A stretch of DNA of 64,000 bases from Burkholderia diffusa (GCF_902499115.1 NZ_CABVPN010000011.1:1-64000), one strand, 5' to 3'; counted from the first letter of the stretch, positions 25,098 through 34,117 are shown. Numbers and translations: made by a program. The notes: a model not told the origin generated them from the sequence alone.

Positions 25098-25427
25098 ATG
25101 GAAGTGAAAGCAATTCATCGCGGTGCCCGCATCTCGGCGCAAAAAACGCGCCTTGTGGCTGACCAGATCCGCGGTTTGCCGGTCGACAAGGCGCTGAACG
25201 TTCTGACGTTCTCGCCGAAGAAGGCGGCTGGCATCGTGAAGAAGGTTGTGCTGTCGGCAATCGCGAATGCGGAGCACAACGAAGGCGCTGATATCGACGA
25301 GCTCAAGATCAAGAGCATCTACGTCGACAAGGCTGCATCGCTCAAGCGTTTCACCGCGCGCGCAAAGGGCCGCGGTAACCGCATCGAGAAGCAATCCTGT
25401 CACATCACTGTGACGGTCGGGAATTAA
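25098..25427 (+). CDS. rplV: 50S ribosomal protein L22
   Basis: L22 contributes a beta-hairpin to the exit tunnel at the macrolide site. The 109-residue protein shows [15 protein letters not shown] near residues 14-28 and the loop ending [16 protein letters not shown], which forms the hairpin tip. No tip deletion of the type linked with macrolide resistance is seen. Confidence 0.98.
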
Positions 25428-25438
25428 GGAGCCATACG

Positions 25439-26239
25439 ATGGGACAGAAAATTCATCCGACTGGCTTCCGCCTGGCTGTCAGCCGCAATTGGGCTTCGCG
25501 TTGGTACGCGAACAATAACAATTTCGCGGCGATGCTGCAGGAAGACATCGGTGTTCGTGAATACCTGAAGAAGAAGCTGAAGAACGCTTCGGTCGGTCGG
25601 GTCGTCATCGAGCGTCCGGCAAAGAACGCGCGCATCACGATTTACAGCTCGCGTCCGGGCGTCGTCATCGGCAAGAAGGGCGAGGATATCGAACAGCTGA
25701 AGACGGAACTGCAACGCCGCATGGGCGTGCCGGTTCACGTCAACATCGAAGAAATCCGCAAGCCGGAAACCGATGCGCAACTGATCGCTGACTCGATCAC
25801 GCAACAGCTCGAGCGCCGGATCATGTTCCGTCGCGCGATGAAGCGTGCGATGCAGAACGCGATGCGTCTGGGTGCCCAGGGCATCAAGATCATGAGCGCA
25901 GGCCGTCTGAACGGTATCGAAATCGCTCGTACGGAGTGGTATCGCGAAGGTCGCGTGCCCCTTCACACGCTGCGTGCCGATATCGACTACGCAACCTCGG
26001 AAGCGAAGACGACCTACGGGATCATCGGCGTCAAGGTTTGGGTGTACAAGGGCGACACGCTCGGCCGCAATGACGCGCCGGTGGTCGAAGAAGTAGCCGA
26101 AGACAAGCGTCCGCGTCGCAATGCGCGTCCGGGCGACCGTCGTCCGCGCCGTGACGGCGAAGGCGGCGCTCCGGGTGCTCGTCGTGGCGCACCGCGCCGT
26201 GGCGCCGGCAAGCCCGAAGACGGCAAGACTGGAGAATAA
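25439..26239 (+). CDS. rpsC: 30S ribosomal protein S3
   Basis: S3 lines the mRNA entry tunnel and has helicase activity with S4 and S5. The protein is 266 residues, about 33 longer than E. coli S3. Residues 1-210 match the family (MGQKIHPTGFRL, KH-type PGVVIGKKGEDIE). The remainder is a low-complexity tail rich in Arg, Gly and Pro (RPGDRRPRRDGEGGAPGARR). Such tails are seen in other betaproteobacteria and may contact mRNA or rRNA. Confidence 0.98.
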   Translation: MGQKIHPTGFRLAVSRNWASRWYANNNNFAAMLQEDIGVREYLKKKLKNASVGRVVIERPAKNARITIYSSRPGVVIGKKGEDIEQLKTELQRRMGVPVHVNIEEIRKPETDAQLIADSITQQLERRIMFRRAMKRAMQNAMRLGAQGIKIMSAGRLNGIEIARTEWYREGRVPLHTLRADIDYATSEAKTTYGIIGVKVWVYKGDTLGRNDAPVVEEVAEDKRPRRNARPGDRRPRRDGEGGAPGARRGAPRRGAGKPEDGKTGE

Positions 26240-26241
26240 CG

Positions 26242-26658
26242 ATGCTGCAACCGAAACGCAGAAAGTATCGTAAAGAGCAGAAGGGTCGTAACACTGGCAA
26301 GGCGACGCGCGGCAACGCAGTGTCGTTCGGTGAATTCGGCCTGAAGGCGATCGGTCGCGGTCGTTTGACCGCACGTCAAATTGAAGCGGCGCGTCGTGCA
26401 ATGACGCGTCACATCAAGCGTGGCGGCCGCATCTGGATCCGGATCTTCCCGGACAAGCCGATTTCGCAAAAGCCGGCAGAAGTGCGTATGGGTAACGGTA
26501 AGGGTAACCCGGAGTACTACGTCGCCGAAATCCAGCCGGGCAAGATGCTCTATGAAATGGACGGCGTAACCGAAGAACTGGCACGCGAAGCGTTCCGTCT
26601 GGCTGCAGCGAAGCTGCCGCTGAAGACGACGTTCATCGTGCGCCAGCTCGGCGCCTAA
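26242..26658 (+). CDS. rplP: 50S ribosomal protein L16
   Basis: L16 binds near the A site and is needed for tRNA positioning. The 138-residue product starts [16 protein letters not shown] and contains [12 protein letters not shown], family signatures. The Arg of the [12 protein letters not shown] loop, hydroxylated by YcfD in some bacteria, is present. It lies two bases after rpsC. Confidence 0.98.
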
Positions 26659-26667
26659 GGAGAAAAC

Positions 26668-26862
26668 ATGAAGGCTTCCGAACTTCTCCAGAAAGACCAG
26701 GCCGCGCTCAACAAGGAGCTGGCGGACCTGCTGAAGGCGCAATTCGGCCTGCGCATGCAACTCGCGACCCAGCAGCTCACGAACACGAGCCAGCTGAAGA
26801 AGGTTCGTCGCGACATCGCACGTGTGCGGACCGTCATGACTCAGAAGGCGAACCAGAAATGA
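26668..26862 (+). CDS. rpmC: 50S ribosomal protein L29
   Basis: L29 is a small helical-hairpin protein beside L23 at the tunnel exit. The 64-residue product has the typical KASELLQKD start and the [11 protein letters not shown] second helix. Its stop overlaps the rpsQ start (ATGA). Confidence 0.97.
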
Positions 26863-27131
26863 ACGATAGCGTGAAAACCTCGCTGAAGCGGACGCTGGTC
26901 GGTCGGGTCGTCAGCAACAAGATGGACAAGACCGTCACCGTGCTGATCGAGCACCGCGTCAAGCATCCGATCTACGGCAAGTACGTCGTGCGCTCGAAGA
27001 AGTACCACGCGCATGATGAAGCGAACACCTGCAACGAAGGCGATCTCGTCGAAATCCAGGAAACTCGTCCTGTTTCGAAGACGAAGGCCTGGACGGTGTC
27101 GCGCCTCGTCGAAGCAGCTCGCGTCATCTAA
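26859..27131 (+). CDS. rpsQ: 30S ribosomal protein S17
   Basis: S17 is a primary 16S rRNA binder of the 30S body. The 90-residue OB-fold protein has [21 protein letters not shown] and the YHAHDE loop. It ends the S10 operon. A 309-base gap with a new promoter follows. Confidence 0.97.
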
Positions 27132-27197
27132 GCGGGCAGAGCAGTTGGCAGTAACAGGCACTTCGCCAAGAAGTGCTTGAAATCGCAAAGTTTTTGC

Positions 27198-27232
27198 TTG
27201 CGTGACCGGGATTATTTGTTATAATCCCGGTC
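27198..27232 (+). promoter_or_regulatory. Promoter of the spc operon embedded in a perfect inverted repeat
   Basis: TTGCGT at 27198-27203 and a perfect extended -10 (TG at 27217-27218, TATAAT at 27220-27225) with a 16-base spacer make a strong promoter. A perfect 12-base inverted repeat, GACCGGGATTAT (27204-27215) and ATAATCCCGGTC (27221-27232), starts immediately after the -35. Its right arm begins at the second base of the -10. In transcripts from upstream the repeat folds into a hairpin followed by a pyrimidine-rich stretch, so it may both end the S10 mRNA and start the spc mRNA. A protein operator is the alternative. Confidence 0.75.
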
Positions 27233-27440
27233 TTCCCTCTTTATGGGAGCCCCGTCGCGGGCGAAGTTGGTGGGGGAAGCGGACTGGCGCCAGCCTGTCC
27301 GAAAGATTCACCGAATTGCGATGGCGGGTTTCGTTTGCCGTCGCTGCTGTTCCAACCCAAGCAGCCGATTGGCTGACGGGACCAAGACTGACCGAATGCA
27401 TCATGGTGGTGCATCCGGATTAAGTTGGGAAAGACAAACC
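27233..27440 (+). other. Long 5' leader of rplN
   Basis: About 200 transcribed bases without a gene lie between the spc promoter and rplN. An inverted repeat, TGCATC/GATGCA-like with GTGG in its loop, is seen near 27398-27418 (ATGCATCATGGTGGTGCAT). An in-frame start at 27243 would add 66 residues to L14 that do not fit the family, so I treat this as untranslated. Its length suggests a regulatory role, such as a ribosomal-protein binding site. Confidence 0.4.
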
Positions 27441-27809
27441 ATGATCCAGACCGAATCTCGGCTCGAAGTAGCCGACAACACGGGTGCGCGTGAAGTCATG
27501 TGCATCAAGGTGCTCGGCGGCTCGAAGCGTCGTTATGCCGGCATTGGCGACATCATCAAGGTGACCGTCAAAGAAGCAACGCCGCGCGGGCGCGTGAAGA
27601 AAGGCGAAATCTACAACGCCGTGGTGGTCCGCACCGCCAAGGGTGTTCGCCGTCAAGACGGCTCGCTGATCAAGTTCGACGGCAACGCCGCTGTGCTTTT
27701 GAATAACAAGCTTGAGCCGATCGGCACCCGTATCTTCGGGCCGGTGACGCGTGAGCTGCGTAGCGAACGATTCATGAAGATCGTTTCGCTGGCGCCGGAA
27801 GTGCTGTAA
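27441..27809 (+). CDS. rplN: 50S ribosomal protein L14
   Basis: L14 lies at the subunit interface with L19. The 122-residue product starts MIQTESRLEVADNTGAREVM and contains GDIIKVTVKEATPRG, both conserved. The ATG at 27441 gives exactly the family length. It opens the spc operon; rplX follows after nine bases. Confidence 0.98.
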   Translation: MIQTESRLEVADNTGAREVMCIKVLGGSKRRYAGIGDIIKVTVKEATPRGRVKKGEIYNAVVVRTAKGVRRQDGSLIKFDGNAAVLLNNKLEPIGTRIFGPVTRELRSERFMKIVSLAPEVL

Positions 27810-27818
27810 GGAGTCGCG

Positions 27819-28127
27819 ATGAACAAGATTCGCAAAGGTGACGAAGTTATCGTCGTCACTGGCAAAGACAAGGGCAAGCGCGGCGTCGTGCTGGCTGTCG
27901 GTGCAGAACATGTGACGGTTGAGGGTATCAACCTCGTCAAGAAGCATGTGAAGCCGAACCCGATGAAGGGTACGACGGGTGGCGTGGAAGCGAAGACGAT
28001 GCCCCTGCATATTTCGAACGTCGCACTGGTCGACGCGAATGGCAAGGCGTCGCGTGTTGGCATCAAGGTCGAGGAAGGCAAGAAGGTTCGCTTCCTGAAG
28101 ACGACCGGTGCCGTACTGAGCGCCTGA
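27819..28127 (+). CDS. rplX: 50S ribosomal protein L24
   Basis: L24 initiates 50S assembly. The 102-residue protein has the N-terminal KOW motif ([18 protein letters not shown], about residues 4-21) and a basic C-terminus. It is cotranscribed with rplN and rplE. Confidence 0.98.
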
Positions 28128-28143
28128 CGCAGCGGAGTAAAAA

Positions 28144-28683
28144 ATGGCTCGTTTTCAAGAGTTTTACAAAGAAAAGGTTGTGCCCGGCCTGATCGAGAAG
28201 TTCGGTTACAAGTCGGTCATGGAAGTGCCGCGTATCACCAAGATCACGCTGAACATGGGTCTTGGCGAAGCGATCGCTGACAAGAAGATCATCGAGAACG
28301 CCGTTGGCGACCTCACGAAGATCGCTGGTCAGAAGCCGGTCGTCACGAAGGCACGCAAGGCAATCGCAGGCTTCAAGATCCGCCAGGGCTACCCGATCGG
28401 CGCGATGGTGACGCTGCGTGGTCGTGCGATGTACGAATTCCTCGACCGTTTCGTGACCGTTGCCCTGCCCCGCGTGCGTGACTTCCGCGGTGTGTCGGGC
28501 CGTGCTTTCGATGGCCGCGGCAACTACAACATCGGTGTGAAAGAGCAGATCATTTTCCCCGAAATCGACTACGACAAGATCGACGCACTGCGTGGGCTGA
28601 ACATCAGCATCACGACGACTGCGAAGACCGACGACGAAGCAAAGGCTCTGCTCGCCAGCTTCAAGTTCCCGTTCAGAAACTGA
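28144..28683 (+). CDS. rplE: 50S ribosomal protein L5
   Basis: L5 binds 5S rRNA and contacts P-site tRNA. The 179-residue product carries VPRITKITLNMGLGEA, the conserved ITLNMG-type motif, and the LRGRAMYEFLDRFV region. It lies 16 bases after rplX and seven before rpsN. Confidence 0.98.
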   Translation: MARFQEFYKEKVVPGLIEKFGYKSVMEVPRITKITLNMGLGEAIADKKIIENAVGDLTKIAGQKPVVTKARKAIAGFKIRQGYPIGAMVTLRGRAMYEFLDRFVTVALPRVRDFRGVSGRAFDGRGNYNIGVKEQIIFPEIDYDKIDALRGLNISITTTAKTDDEAKALLASFKFPFRN

Positions 28684-28690
28684 GGTTACC

Positions 28691-28996
28691 GTGGCTAAAC
28701 TGGCACTGATCGAACGTGAAAAGAAGCGCGCCCGCCTGGTCGCGAAGTTCGCAGCAAAGCGCGAAGCGCTGAAGGCGATCGTCGAAGACCAAAGCAAGTC
28801 GGAAGAAGAGCGCTACGAAGCACGCCTTGAGCTGCAGCAACTGCCCCGCAACGCAAACCCGACCCGCCAGCGTAAACGCTGCGCGATCACGGGCCGTCCG
28901 CGTGGCACGTTCCGTAAATTCGGCCTCGCGCGTAACAAGATTCGTGAAATCGCATTCCGTGGCGAGATTCCTGGCCTGACCAAGGCGAGCTGGTAA
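28691..28996 (+). CDS. rpsN: 30S ribosomal protein S14
   Basis: S14 is a 30S head protein. The 101-residue product starts at GTG and is the long form without the four-cysteine zinc site found in short S14 paralogues. It matches E. coli-type S14, with RCAITGRPRGTFRKFGLAR in the C-terminal half. L36 in the same cluster, in contrast, keeps its zinc ligands. Confidence 0.97.
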   Translation: MAKLALIEREKKRARLVAKFAAKREALKAIVEDQSKSEEERYEARLELQQLPRNANPTRQRKRCAITGRPRGTFRKFGLARNKIREIAFRGEIPGLTKASW

Positions 28997-29010
28997 TAGG
29001 AGAAACGTAA

Positions 29011-29406
29011 ATGAGCATGAGTGATCCTATCGCCGATATGCTGACTCGCATCCGCAACGCGCAGATGGTCGAGAAAGTATCGGTCGCGATGCCCTCGTCG
29101 AAGGTCAAGGTTGCAATCGCGCAAGTCCTGAAGGACGAAGGTTATATCGACGATTTCGCCGTCAAGGCGGAAGGTGCGAAGTCCGAACTGAATATCGCGC
29201 TGAAGTACTACGCAGGTCGCCCGGTCATCGAACGCCTCGAGCGCGTGTCGAAGCCTGGTCTGCGCGTGTACCGCGGCCGTAACGACATTCCGCAGGTCAT
29301 GAATGGCCTGGGCGTGGCAATCGTGTCGACGCCGAAGGGCGTGATGACCGACCGCAAGGCGCGCGCTACCGGCGTCGGCGGCGAAGTCATCTGCTACGTC
29401 GCTTAA
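29011..29406 (+). CDS. rpsH: 30S ribosomal protein S8
   Basis: S8 binds 16S rRNA helix 21. In E. coli it also represses the spc operon near rplE. The 131-residue protein has MSDPIADMLTRIRNA at its start and the C-terminal STPKGVMTD...GGEVICYVA signature. Confidence 0.98.
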   Translation: MSMSDPIADMLTRIRNAQMVEKVSVAMPSSKVKVAIAQVLKDEGYIDDFAVKAEGAKSELNIALKYYAGRPVIERLERVSKPGLRVYRGRNDIPQVMNGLGVAIVSTPKGVMTDRKARATGVGGEVICYVA

Positions 29407-29424
29407 AGCCGAGGAGAGAGAAAC

Positions 29425-29955
29425 ATGTCTCGAGTAGGTAAGAGCCCGATCGCGCTGCAAGGCGCGGAAGTCAAGCTGGCCGACGGTGCAATCACCGTCA
29501 AGGGCCCGCTGGGCACCATCACGCAAGCGATCAATCCGCTCGTGAACGTGGCGAACAACGACGGCACGCTGAATCTGTCGCCGGTCGACGAAAGCCGCGA
29601 AGCAAATGCACTGTCGGGCACGATGCGCGCGATCATCGCGAATGCCGTGCACGGCGTGACCAAGGGTTTCGAGCGCAAGCTGACGCTGGTTGGCGTCGGT
29701 TATCGTGCGCAGGCGCAAGGCGACAAGCTGAACCTGTCGCTGGGTTTCTCGCACCCGGTGGTGCACCAGATGCCGGAAGGCGTCAAGGCTGAAACCCCGA
29801 CGCAAACCGAAATCGTGATCAAGGGGATCAACAAGCAACAAGTCGGTCAAGTGGCTGCGGAAGTCCGCGGTTACCGTCCGCCGGAGCCCTACAAGGGCAA
29901 GGGCGTGCGCTATTCCGACGAGGTTGTGATCCTCAAAGAAACGAAGAAGAAGTAA
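29425..29955 (+). CDS. rplF: 50S ribosomal protein L6
   Basis: L6 lies near the factor-binding site beside the sarcin-ricin loop. The 176-residue product has two tandem related domains and the hallmark PEPYKGKGVRY near its C-terminus. An AGGAGAG site precedes the ATG. Confidence 0.98.
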   Translation: MSRVGKSPIALQGAEVKLADGAITVKGPLGTITQAINPLVNVANNDGTLNLSPVDESREANALSGTMRAIIANAVHGVTKGFERKLTLVGVGYRAQAQGDKLNLSLGFSHPVVHQMPEGVKAETPTQTEIVIKGINKQQVGQVAAEVRGYRPPEPYKGKGVRYSDEVVILKETKKK

Positions 29956-29967
29956 GGGTGCGCAATC

Positions 29968-30333
29968 ATGGATAAGACTCAATCTCGCCTGCGCCGCGCT
30001 CGCCAGACGCGTATCAAGATCGCTGAGCTGCAGGTCGCGCGTCTCGCCGTGCATCGCACGAACACGCACATCTACGCTCAAGTGTTCTCGCCCTGCGGCA
30101 CCAAGGTGCTCGCCAGCGCGTCGACGCTCGAAGCAGAAGTGCGCGCCGAACTGGCCGACAAGTCGGGCAAGGGTGGCAACGTTAATGCTGCGACGCTGAT
30201 CGGCAAGCGTATTGCCGAGAAGGCAAAGGCCGCCGGCATCGAATCCGTCGCCTTCGACCGCTCGGGCTTCCGCTACCACGGCCGCGTCAAGGCGCTGGCT
30301 GAGGCAGCTCGCGAAGCTGGGCTCAAGTTCTAA
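29968..30333 (+). CDS. rplR: 50S ribosomal protein L18
   Basis: L18 binds 5S rRNA with L5 and L25. The 121-residue protein has a basic N-terminus ([11 protein letters not shown]) and the conserved [20 protein letters not shown] at its end. Confidence 0.98.
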
Positions 30334-30347
30334 GGAAGGAATTCGTC

Positions 30348-30866
30348 ATGGCAAAGATGCAAGCGAAAGTTCAGGCTGACGAGCGCGACGACGGCCTTCG
30401 CGAAAAGATGATTTCGGTCAACCGCGTGACCAAGGTCGTGAAGGGTGGCCGTATTCTCGGCTTCGCCGCACTGACCGTGGTCGGCGACGGCGATGGCCGT
30501 ATCGGTATGGGCAAGGGCAAGGCGAAGGAAGTGCCGGTCGCTGTCCAGAAGGCAATGGAACAAGCTCGCCGCAACATGTTCAAGGTGCCGCTCAAGAACG
30601 GCACGCTGCAGCACGAAGTGCACGGCAAGCATGGCGCATCCGCTGTCCTCCTCGCTCCGGCGAAGGCAGGTACGGGCGTGATCGCCGGCGGCCCGATGCG
30701 CGCAGTGTTCGACGTGATGGGCGTTCAGAACGTCGTGGCGAAGAGCCACGGTTCGACGAACCCGTACAACCTCGTTCGCGCCACGCTGGACGGTCTGCGC
30801 AAGCAGTCGACCCCGGCAGACATCGCGGCGAAGCGCGGCAAGTCCGTCGAAGATATTTTGGGCTAA
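30348..30866 (+). CDS. rpsE: 30S ribosomal protein S5
   Basis: S5 takes part in decoding accuracy and mRNA unwinding. The 172-residue product has the N-terminal double-stranded RNA-binding fold (RVTKVVKGGR, GDGDGRIGMGKGKAKEVP) and the GPMRAVFDVMGVQNVVAKS block. The loop residues commonly altered in spectinomycin resistance appear wild type (KVVKGGR). Confidence 0.98.
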   Translation: MAKMQAKVQADERDDGLREKMISVNRVTKVVKGGRILGFAALTVVGDGDGRIGMGKGKAKEVPVAVQKAMEQARRNMFKVPLKNGTLQHEVHGKHGASAVLLAPAKAGTGVIAGGPMRAVFDVMGVQNVVAKSHGSTNPYNLVRATLDGLRKQSTPADIAAKRGKSVEDILG

Positions 30867-30881
30867 GCCCGGGTGGTCACC

Positions 30882-31064
30882 ATGTCTGAAAAAACTGTCA
30901 AGGTTCAGCTCGTTAAGAGCCTGATCGGGACCCGCGAATCGCACCGCGCGACCGTGCGTGGCCTGGGCCTGCGCCGACTCAACTCGGTTAGCGAGCTGCA
31001 GGACACGCCGGCGGTCCGCGGCATGATCAACAAGGTCTCGTACCTCGTTAAGGTCATCGCGTAA
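30882..31064 (+). CDS. rpmD: 50S ribosomal protein L30
   Basis: L30 is a small peripheral 50S protein. The 60-residue product starts [16 protein letters not shown] at the ATG at 30882. An upstream in-frame GTG would add three residues only. The GLRRLNSV segment is the family signature. Confidence 0.97.
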
Positions 31065-31090
31065 GCGGCCCTACGGATCAAGGAGTTGAT

Positions 31091-31525
31091 ATGGAATTGA
31101 ATAACCTGAAGCCGGCCGCTGGCGCCAAGCACGCCAAGCGTCGCGTCGGTCGCGGCATCGGTTCGGGCCTCGGCAAGACGGCTGGCCGTGGTCACAAGGG
31201 TCAGAAATCGCGTTCGGGCGGCTTCCACAAAGTCGGTTTCGAAGGCGGTCAGATGCCGCTGCAACGTCGTCTGCCGAAGCGCGGCTTCACGTCGCTGACG
31301 AAGGAATTCGTCGGTGAAGTGCGCCTCTCCGACCTCGAGAAGCTGCCGGTCGATGAAATCGATCTGCTCGCACTGAAGCAAGCCGGCCTGGTCGGCGAGC
31401 TGACGAAGAGCGCAAAGATCATCGCGACGGGCGAACTGAAGCGCAAGATCGTCGTGAAGGGTCTCGGTGCCACCAAGGGTGCGCGCGCTGCGATCGAAGC
31501 GGCTGGCGGTTCGTTCGCCGAGTGA
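31091..31525 (+). CDS. rplO: 50S ribosomal protein L15
   Basis: L15 is an assembly protein with a long extended N-terminus entering the 23S core. The 144-residue protein shows [20 protein letters not shown] and the glycine-rich [20 protein letters not shown] region. It is followed after 42 bases by secY. Confidence 0.98.
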
Positions 31526-31567
31526 CACGCGTAGCGCGTCGTTACTTGCATTCATCGGAGAAGGTAC

Positions 31568-32917
31568 TTGGCTAACAGCCCGAGTCTTGCAAAACCCGGT
31601 CGAAGCACGGCGAAATTCGGCGATCTGCGTCGGCGAGCGATGTTCCTGCTCCTGGCGCTGATCGTCTATCGCATCGGCGCGCACATCCCCGTGCCGGGCA
31701 TCGATCCGGATCAACTGGCGAAGCTGTTCCAGAGCCAGGCGGGCGGCATCCTGGGCATGTTCAACATGTTCTCGGGTGGCGCGCTTTCCCGCTTCACGAT
31801 CTTTGCGCTGGGGATCATGCCGTACATCTCGGCGTCGATCATCATGCAGTTGCTGGCGATCGTCTCGCCGCAGCTCGAGGCGCTGAAGAAGGAAGGGCAG
31901 GCAGGGCAACGGAAGATCACGCAGTACACGCGGTATTTCACCGTGGTGCTCGCGACCTTCCAGGCGTTCGGGATCGCGGCTGCGCTGGAAAACCAGCCAG
32001 GCCTCGTGATCGACCCCGGCATGCTGTTCCGACTGACGACGGTCGTGACGCTGGTTACCGGTACGATGTTCCTGATGTGGCTGGGTGAGCAGATCACCGA
32101 GCGTGGTCTTGGTAACGGCATCTCGATCATCATCTTCGGCGGGATCGCAGCAGGGTTCCCGAATGCCGTCGGTGGGTTGTTCGAGCTGGTGCGCACGGGT
32201 TCGATGAGCATCATTTCGGCGATCATCATCGTCGTTCTGATTGCTGCGGTGACTTACCTGGTCGTGTTCATCGAACGCGGTCAGCGCAAGATCCTCGTGA
32301 ACTACGCGAAGCGCCAGGTCGGCAACAAGATCTACGGTGGCCAGTCGTCGCACTTGCCGCTGAAGCTGAACATGTCGGGCGTGATTCCGCCGATCTTCGC
32401 ATCGTCGATCATCCTGTTCCCGGCCACGATTCTCGGCTGGTTCAGCACGGGTCAGCCGTCGGGAAGCTGGATCTCCAACACGTTGCATAACGTCGCGGAG
32501 GCGCTGAAGCCGGGCCAGCCGGTCTATGTGCTGCTGTACACGCTGGCGATCGTGTTTTTCTGCTTCTTCTACACCGCATTGGTGTTCAACAGCAGGGAAA
32601 CCGCGGACAACCTGAAGAAGAGCGGCGCGTTTGTTCCGGGCATTCGTCCGGGCGATCAGACCGCACGATATATCGACCGTATCCTCACGCGTCTGACGCT
32701 GGCGGGTGCGATCTACATCGTCTTCGTCTGTCTGCTGCCGGAATTCCTGGTGCTGCGCTGGAACGTGCCGTTTTATTTTGGTGGAACGTCGCTGCTGATC
32801 ATTGTCGTCGTCACGATGGACTTCATGGCGCAGGTGCAGTCGTACGTTATGTCGCAACAGTATGAGTCGCTGCTCAAGAAGGCAAACTTCAAGGGCGGCA
32901 ACATCCCAATGCGTTAA
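31568..32917 (+). CDS. secY: Preprotein translocase subunit SecY
   Basis: SecY is the channel of the SecYEG translocon. The 449-residue inner-membrane protein has about ten hydrophobic segments, the plug-region HIPVPGIDP near residue 40 and the cytosolic GNKIYGGQSSHLPLK loop. The start is a TTG at 31568 behind GGAG, giving MANSPSLAKPG. The first in-frame ATG would remove the conserved N-terminus. Its place at the end of the spc ribosomal genes is universal in bacteria. Confidence 0.97.
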   Translation: MANSPSLAKPGRSTAKFGDLRRRAMFLLLALIVYRIGAHIPVPGIDPDQLAKLFQSQAGGILGMFNMFSGGALSRFTIFALGIMPYISASIIMQLLAIVSPQLEALKKEGQAGQRKITQYTRYFTVVLATFQAFGIAAALENQPGLVIDPGMLFRLTTVVTLVTGTMFLMWLGEQITERGLGNGISIIIFGGIAAGFPNAVGGLFELVRTGSMSIISAIIIVVLIAAVTYLVVFIERGQRKILVNYAKRQVGNKIYGGQSSHLPLKLNMSGVIPPIFASSIILFPATILGWFSTGQPSGSWISNTLHNVAEALKPGQPVYVLLYTLAIVFFCFFYTALVFNSRETADNLKKSGAFVPGIRPGDQTARYIDRILTRLTLAGAIYIVFVCLLPEFLVLRWNVPFYFGGTSLLIIVVVTMDFMAQVQSYVMSQQYESLLKKANFKGGNIPMR

Positions 32918-32926
32918 TTAAGGACT

Positions 32927-33145
32927 ATGGCCAAAGACGATGTAATCCAGATGCAAGGTGAGGTGATCGAAAACCTCCCGAATGCGACCTTCCGTGTGAA
33001 GCTGGAAAACGGCCATGTCGTGTTGGGGCATATCTCCGGGAAGATGCGGATGCACTACATCCGCATCCTGCCAGGCGACAAGGTGACGGTTGAATTGACG
33101 CCTTACGATCTGTCGCGTGCGCGGATCGTGTTCCGGGCGAAGTGA
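32927..33145 (+). CDS. infA: Translation initiation factor IF-1
   Basis: IF-1 occupies the 30S A site during initiation. The 72-residue OB-fold protein has the conserved GEVIENLPNATFRVKLENGH and RILPGDKVTVELTPYDL segments. It lies nine bases after secY and 20 before rpmJ, linking the spc and alpha gene groups. Confidence 0.98.
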   Translation: MAKDDVIQMQGEVIENLPNATFRVKLENGHVVLGHISGKMRMHYIRILPGDKVTVELTPYDLSRARIVFRAK

Positions 33146-33165
33146 TTTGAAAAAAGGGTATTATC

Positions 33166-33282
33166 ATGAAAGTGATGGCATCGGTTAAGCGCATTTGCCG
33201 CAATTGCAAGATCATCAAGCGCAAAGGCGTCGTTCGCGTGATCTGCAGCTCGGATCCGCGCCACAAGCAGCGCCAAGGCTGA
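33166..33282 (+). CDS. rpmJ: 50S ribosomal protein L36
   Basis: The 38-codon frame starts at the ATG at 33166 and encodes [20 protein letters not shown], continuing [18 protein letters not shown]. The zinc ligands Cys11, Cys14, Cys27 and His33 are all present, so this is the zinc-binding form. It sits between infA and rpsM, where rpmJ is found in most bacteria. It is easily missed because of its size. Confidence 0.97.
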
Positions 33283-33320
33283 CCGCGCGTTTGTTTGCGC
33301 TTTTTGTTTGAGGAAAAACA

Positions 33321-33686
33321 ATGGCTCGTATCGCAGGGGTTAACATCCCGAATCACCAGCATACCGAGATCGGCCTGACGGCAATCTTCGGTATCGGCCG
33401 CACGCGCTCGCGCAGCATCTGCACGGCAGCTGGCGTGGAATTCTCGAAGAAGGTCAAGGACCTGACCGACGCAGACCTCGAAAAGCTGCGTGAAGAAGTG
33501 GGCAAGTTCATCGTCGAAGGCGATCTGCGCCGTGAAGTGACGATGAACATCAAGCGCCTGATGGACCTCGGTTGCTACCGTGGTGTTCGTCATCGCAAGG
33601 GCCTGCCGATGCGCGGTCAGCGTACGCGTACGAACGCACGTACCCGCAAGGGTCCGCGTCGTGCAGCGCAAGCGCTGAAGAAGTAA
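33321..33686 (+). CDS. rpsM: 30S ribosomal protein S13
   Basis: S13 forms inter-subunit bridges from the 30S head. The 121-residue product has ARIAGVNIPNHQ at its start, the helix-hairpin-helix-like FGIGRTRS region and the GLPMRGQRTRTNARTRKGPR tail. It opens the alpha group of genes. Confidence 0.98.
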   Translation: MARIAGVNIPNHQHTEIGLTAIFGIGRTRSRSICTAAGVEFSKKVKDLTDADLEKLREEVGKFIVEGDLRREVTMNIKRLMDLGCYRGVRHRKGLPMRGQRTRTNARTRKGPRRAAQALKK

Positions 33687-33714
33687 GCGGAACTGACAGT
33701 TACAGGAAAACGTA

Positions 33715-34116
33715 ATGGCTAAGGCTTCGAATACCGCGGCGCAACGCGTTCGCAAGAAGGTTAAGAAGAACGTCGCTGAAGGCGTGGTTCACGTTCACGC
33801 GTCGTTCAACAACACGATCATCACGATCACCGATCGCCAGGGCAATGCACTGGCATGGGCGACGTCGGGCGGCCAGGGCTTCAAGGGCTCGCGCAAGTCG
33901 ACGCCGTTCGCTGCTCAGGTTGCTGCTGAGTCGGCCGGTCGCGTGGCGATGGAATATGGCGTGAAGAATCTGGAAGTGCGGATCAAGGGCCCGGGCCCGG
34001 GTCGTGAGTCGGCAGTGCGTGCACTGCATGGCCTCGGCATCAAGATCACCGCGATTTCGGACGTCACCCCGATTCCGCACAACGGCTGCCGTCCGCCGAA
34101 GCGCCGTCGTATCTAA
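33715..34116 (+). CDS. rpsK: 30S ribosomal protein S11
   Basis: S11 lies on the 30S platform at the mRNA exit. The 133-residue protein carries [19 protein letters not shown] and the C-terminal [17 protein letters not shown] signature. It is followed by a structured 155-base spacer before rpsD. Confidence 0.98.
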
Positions 34117-34117
34117 G

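Noticed and set aside
27243..27440. N-terminal extension of L14
   Set aside because: In frame, but 66 extra residues do not exist in the L14 family and the ATG at 27441 gives the exact usual length.
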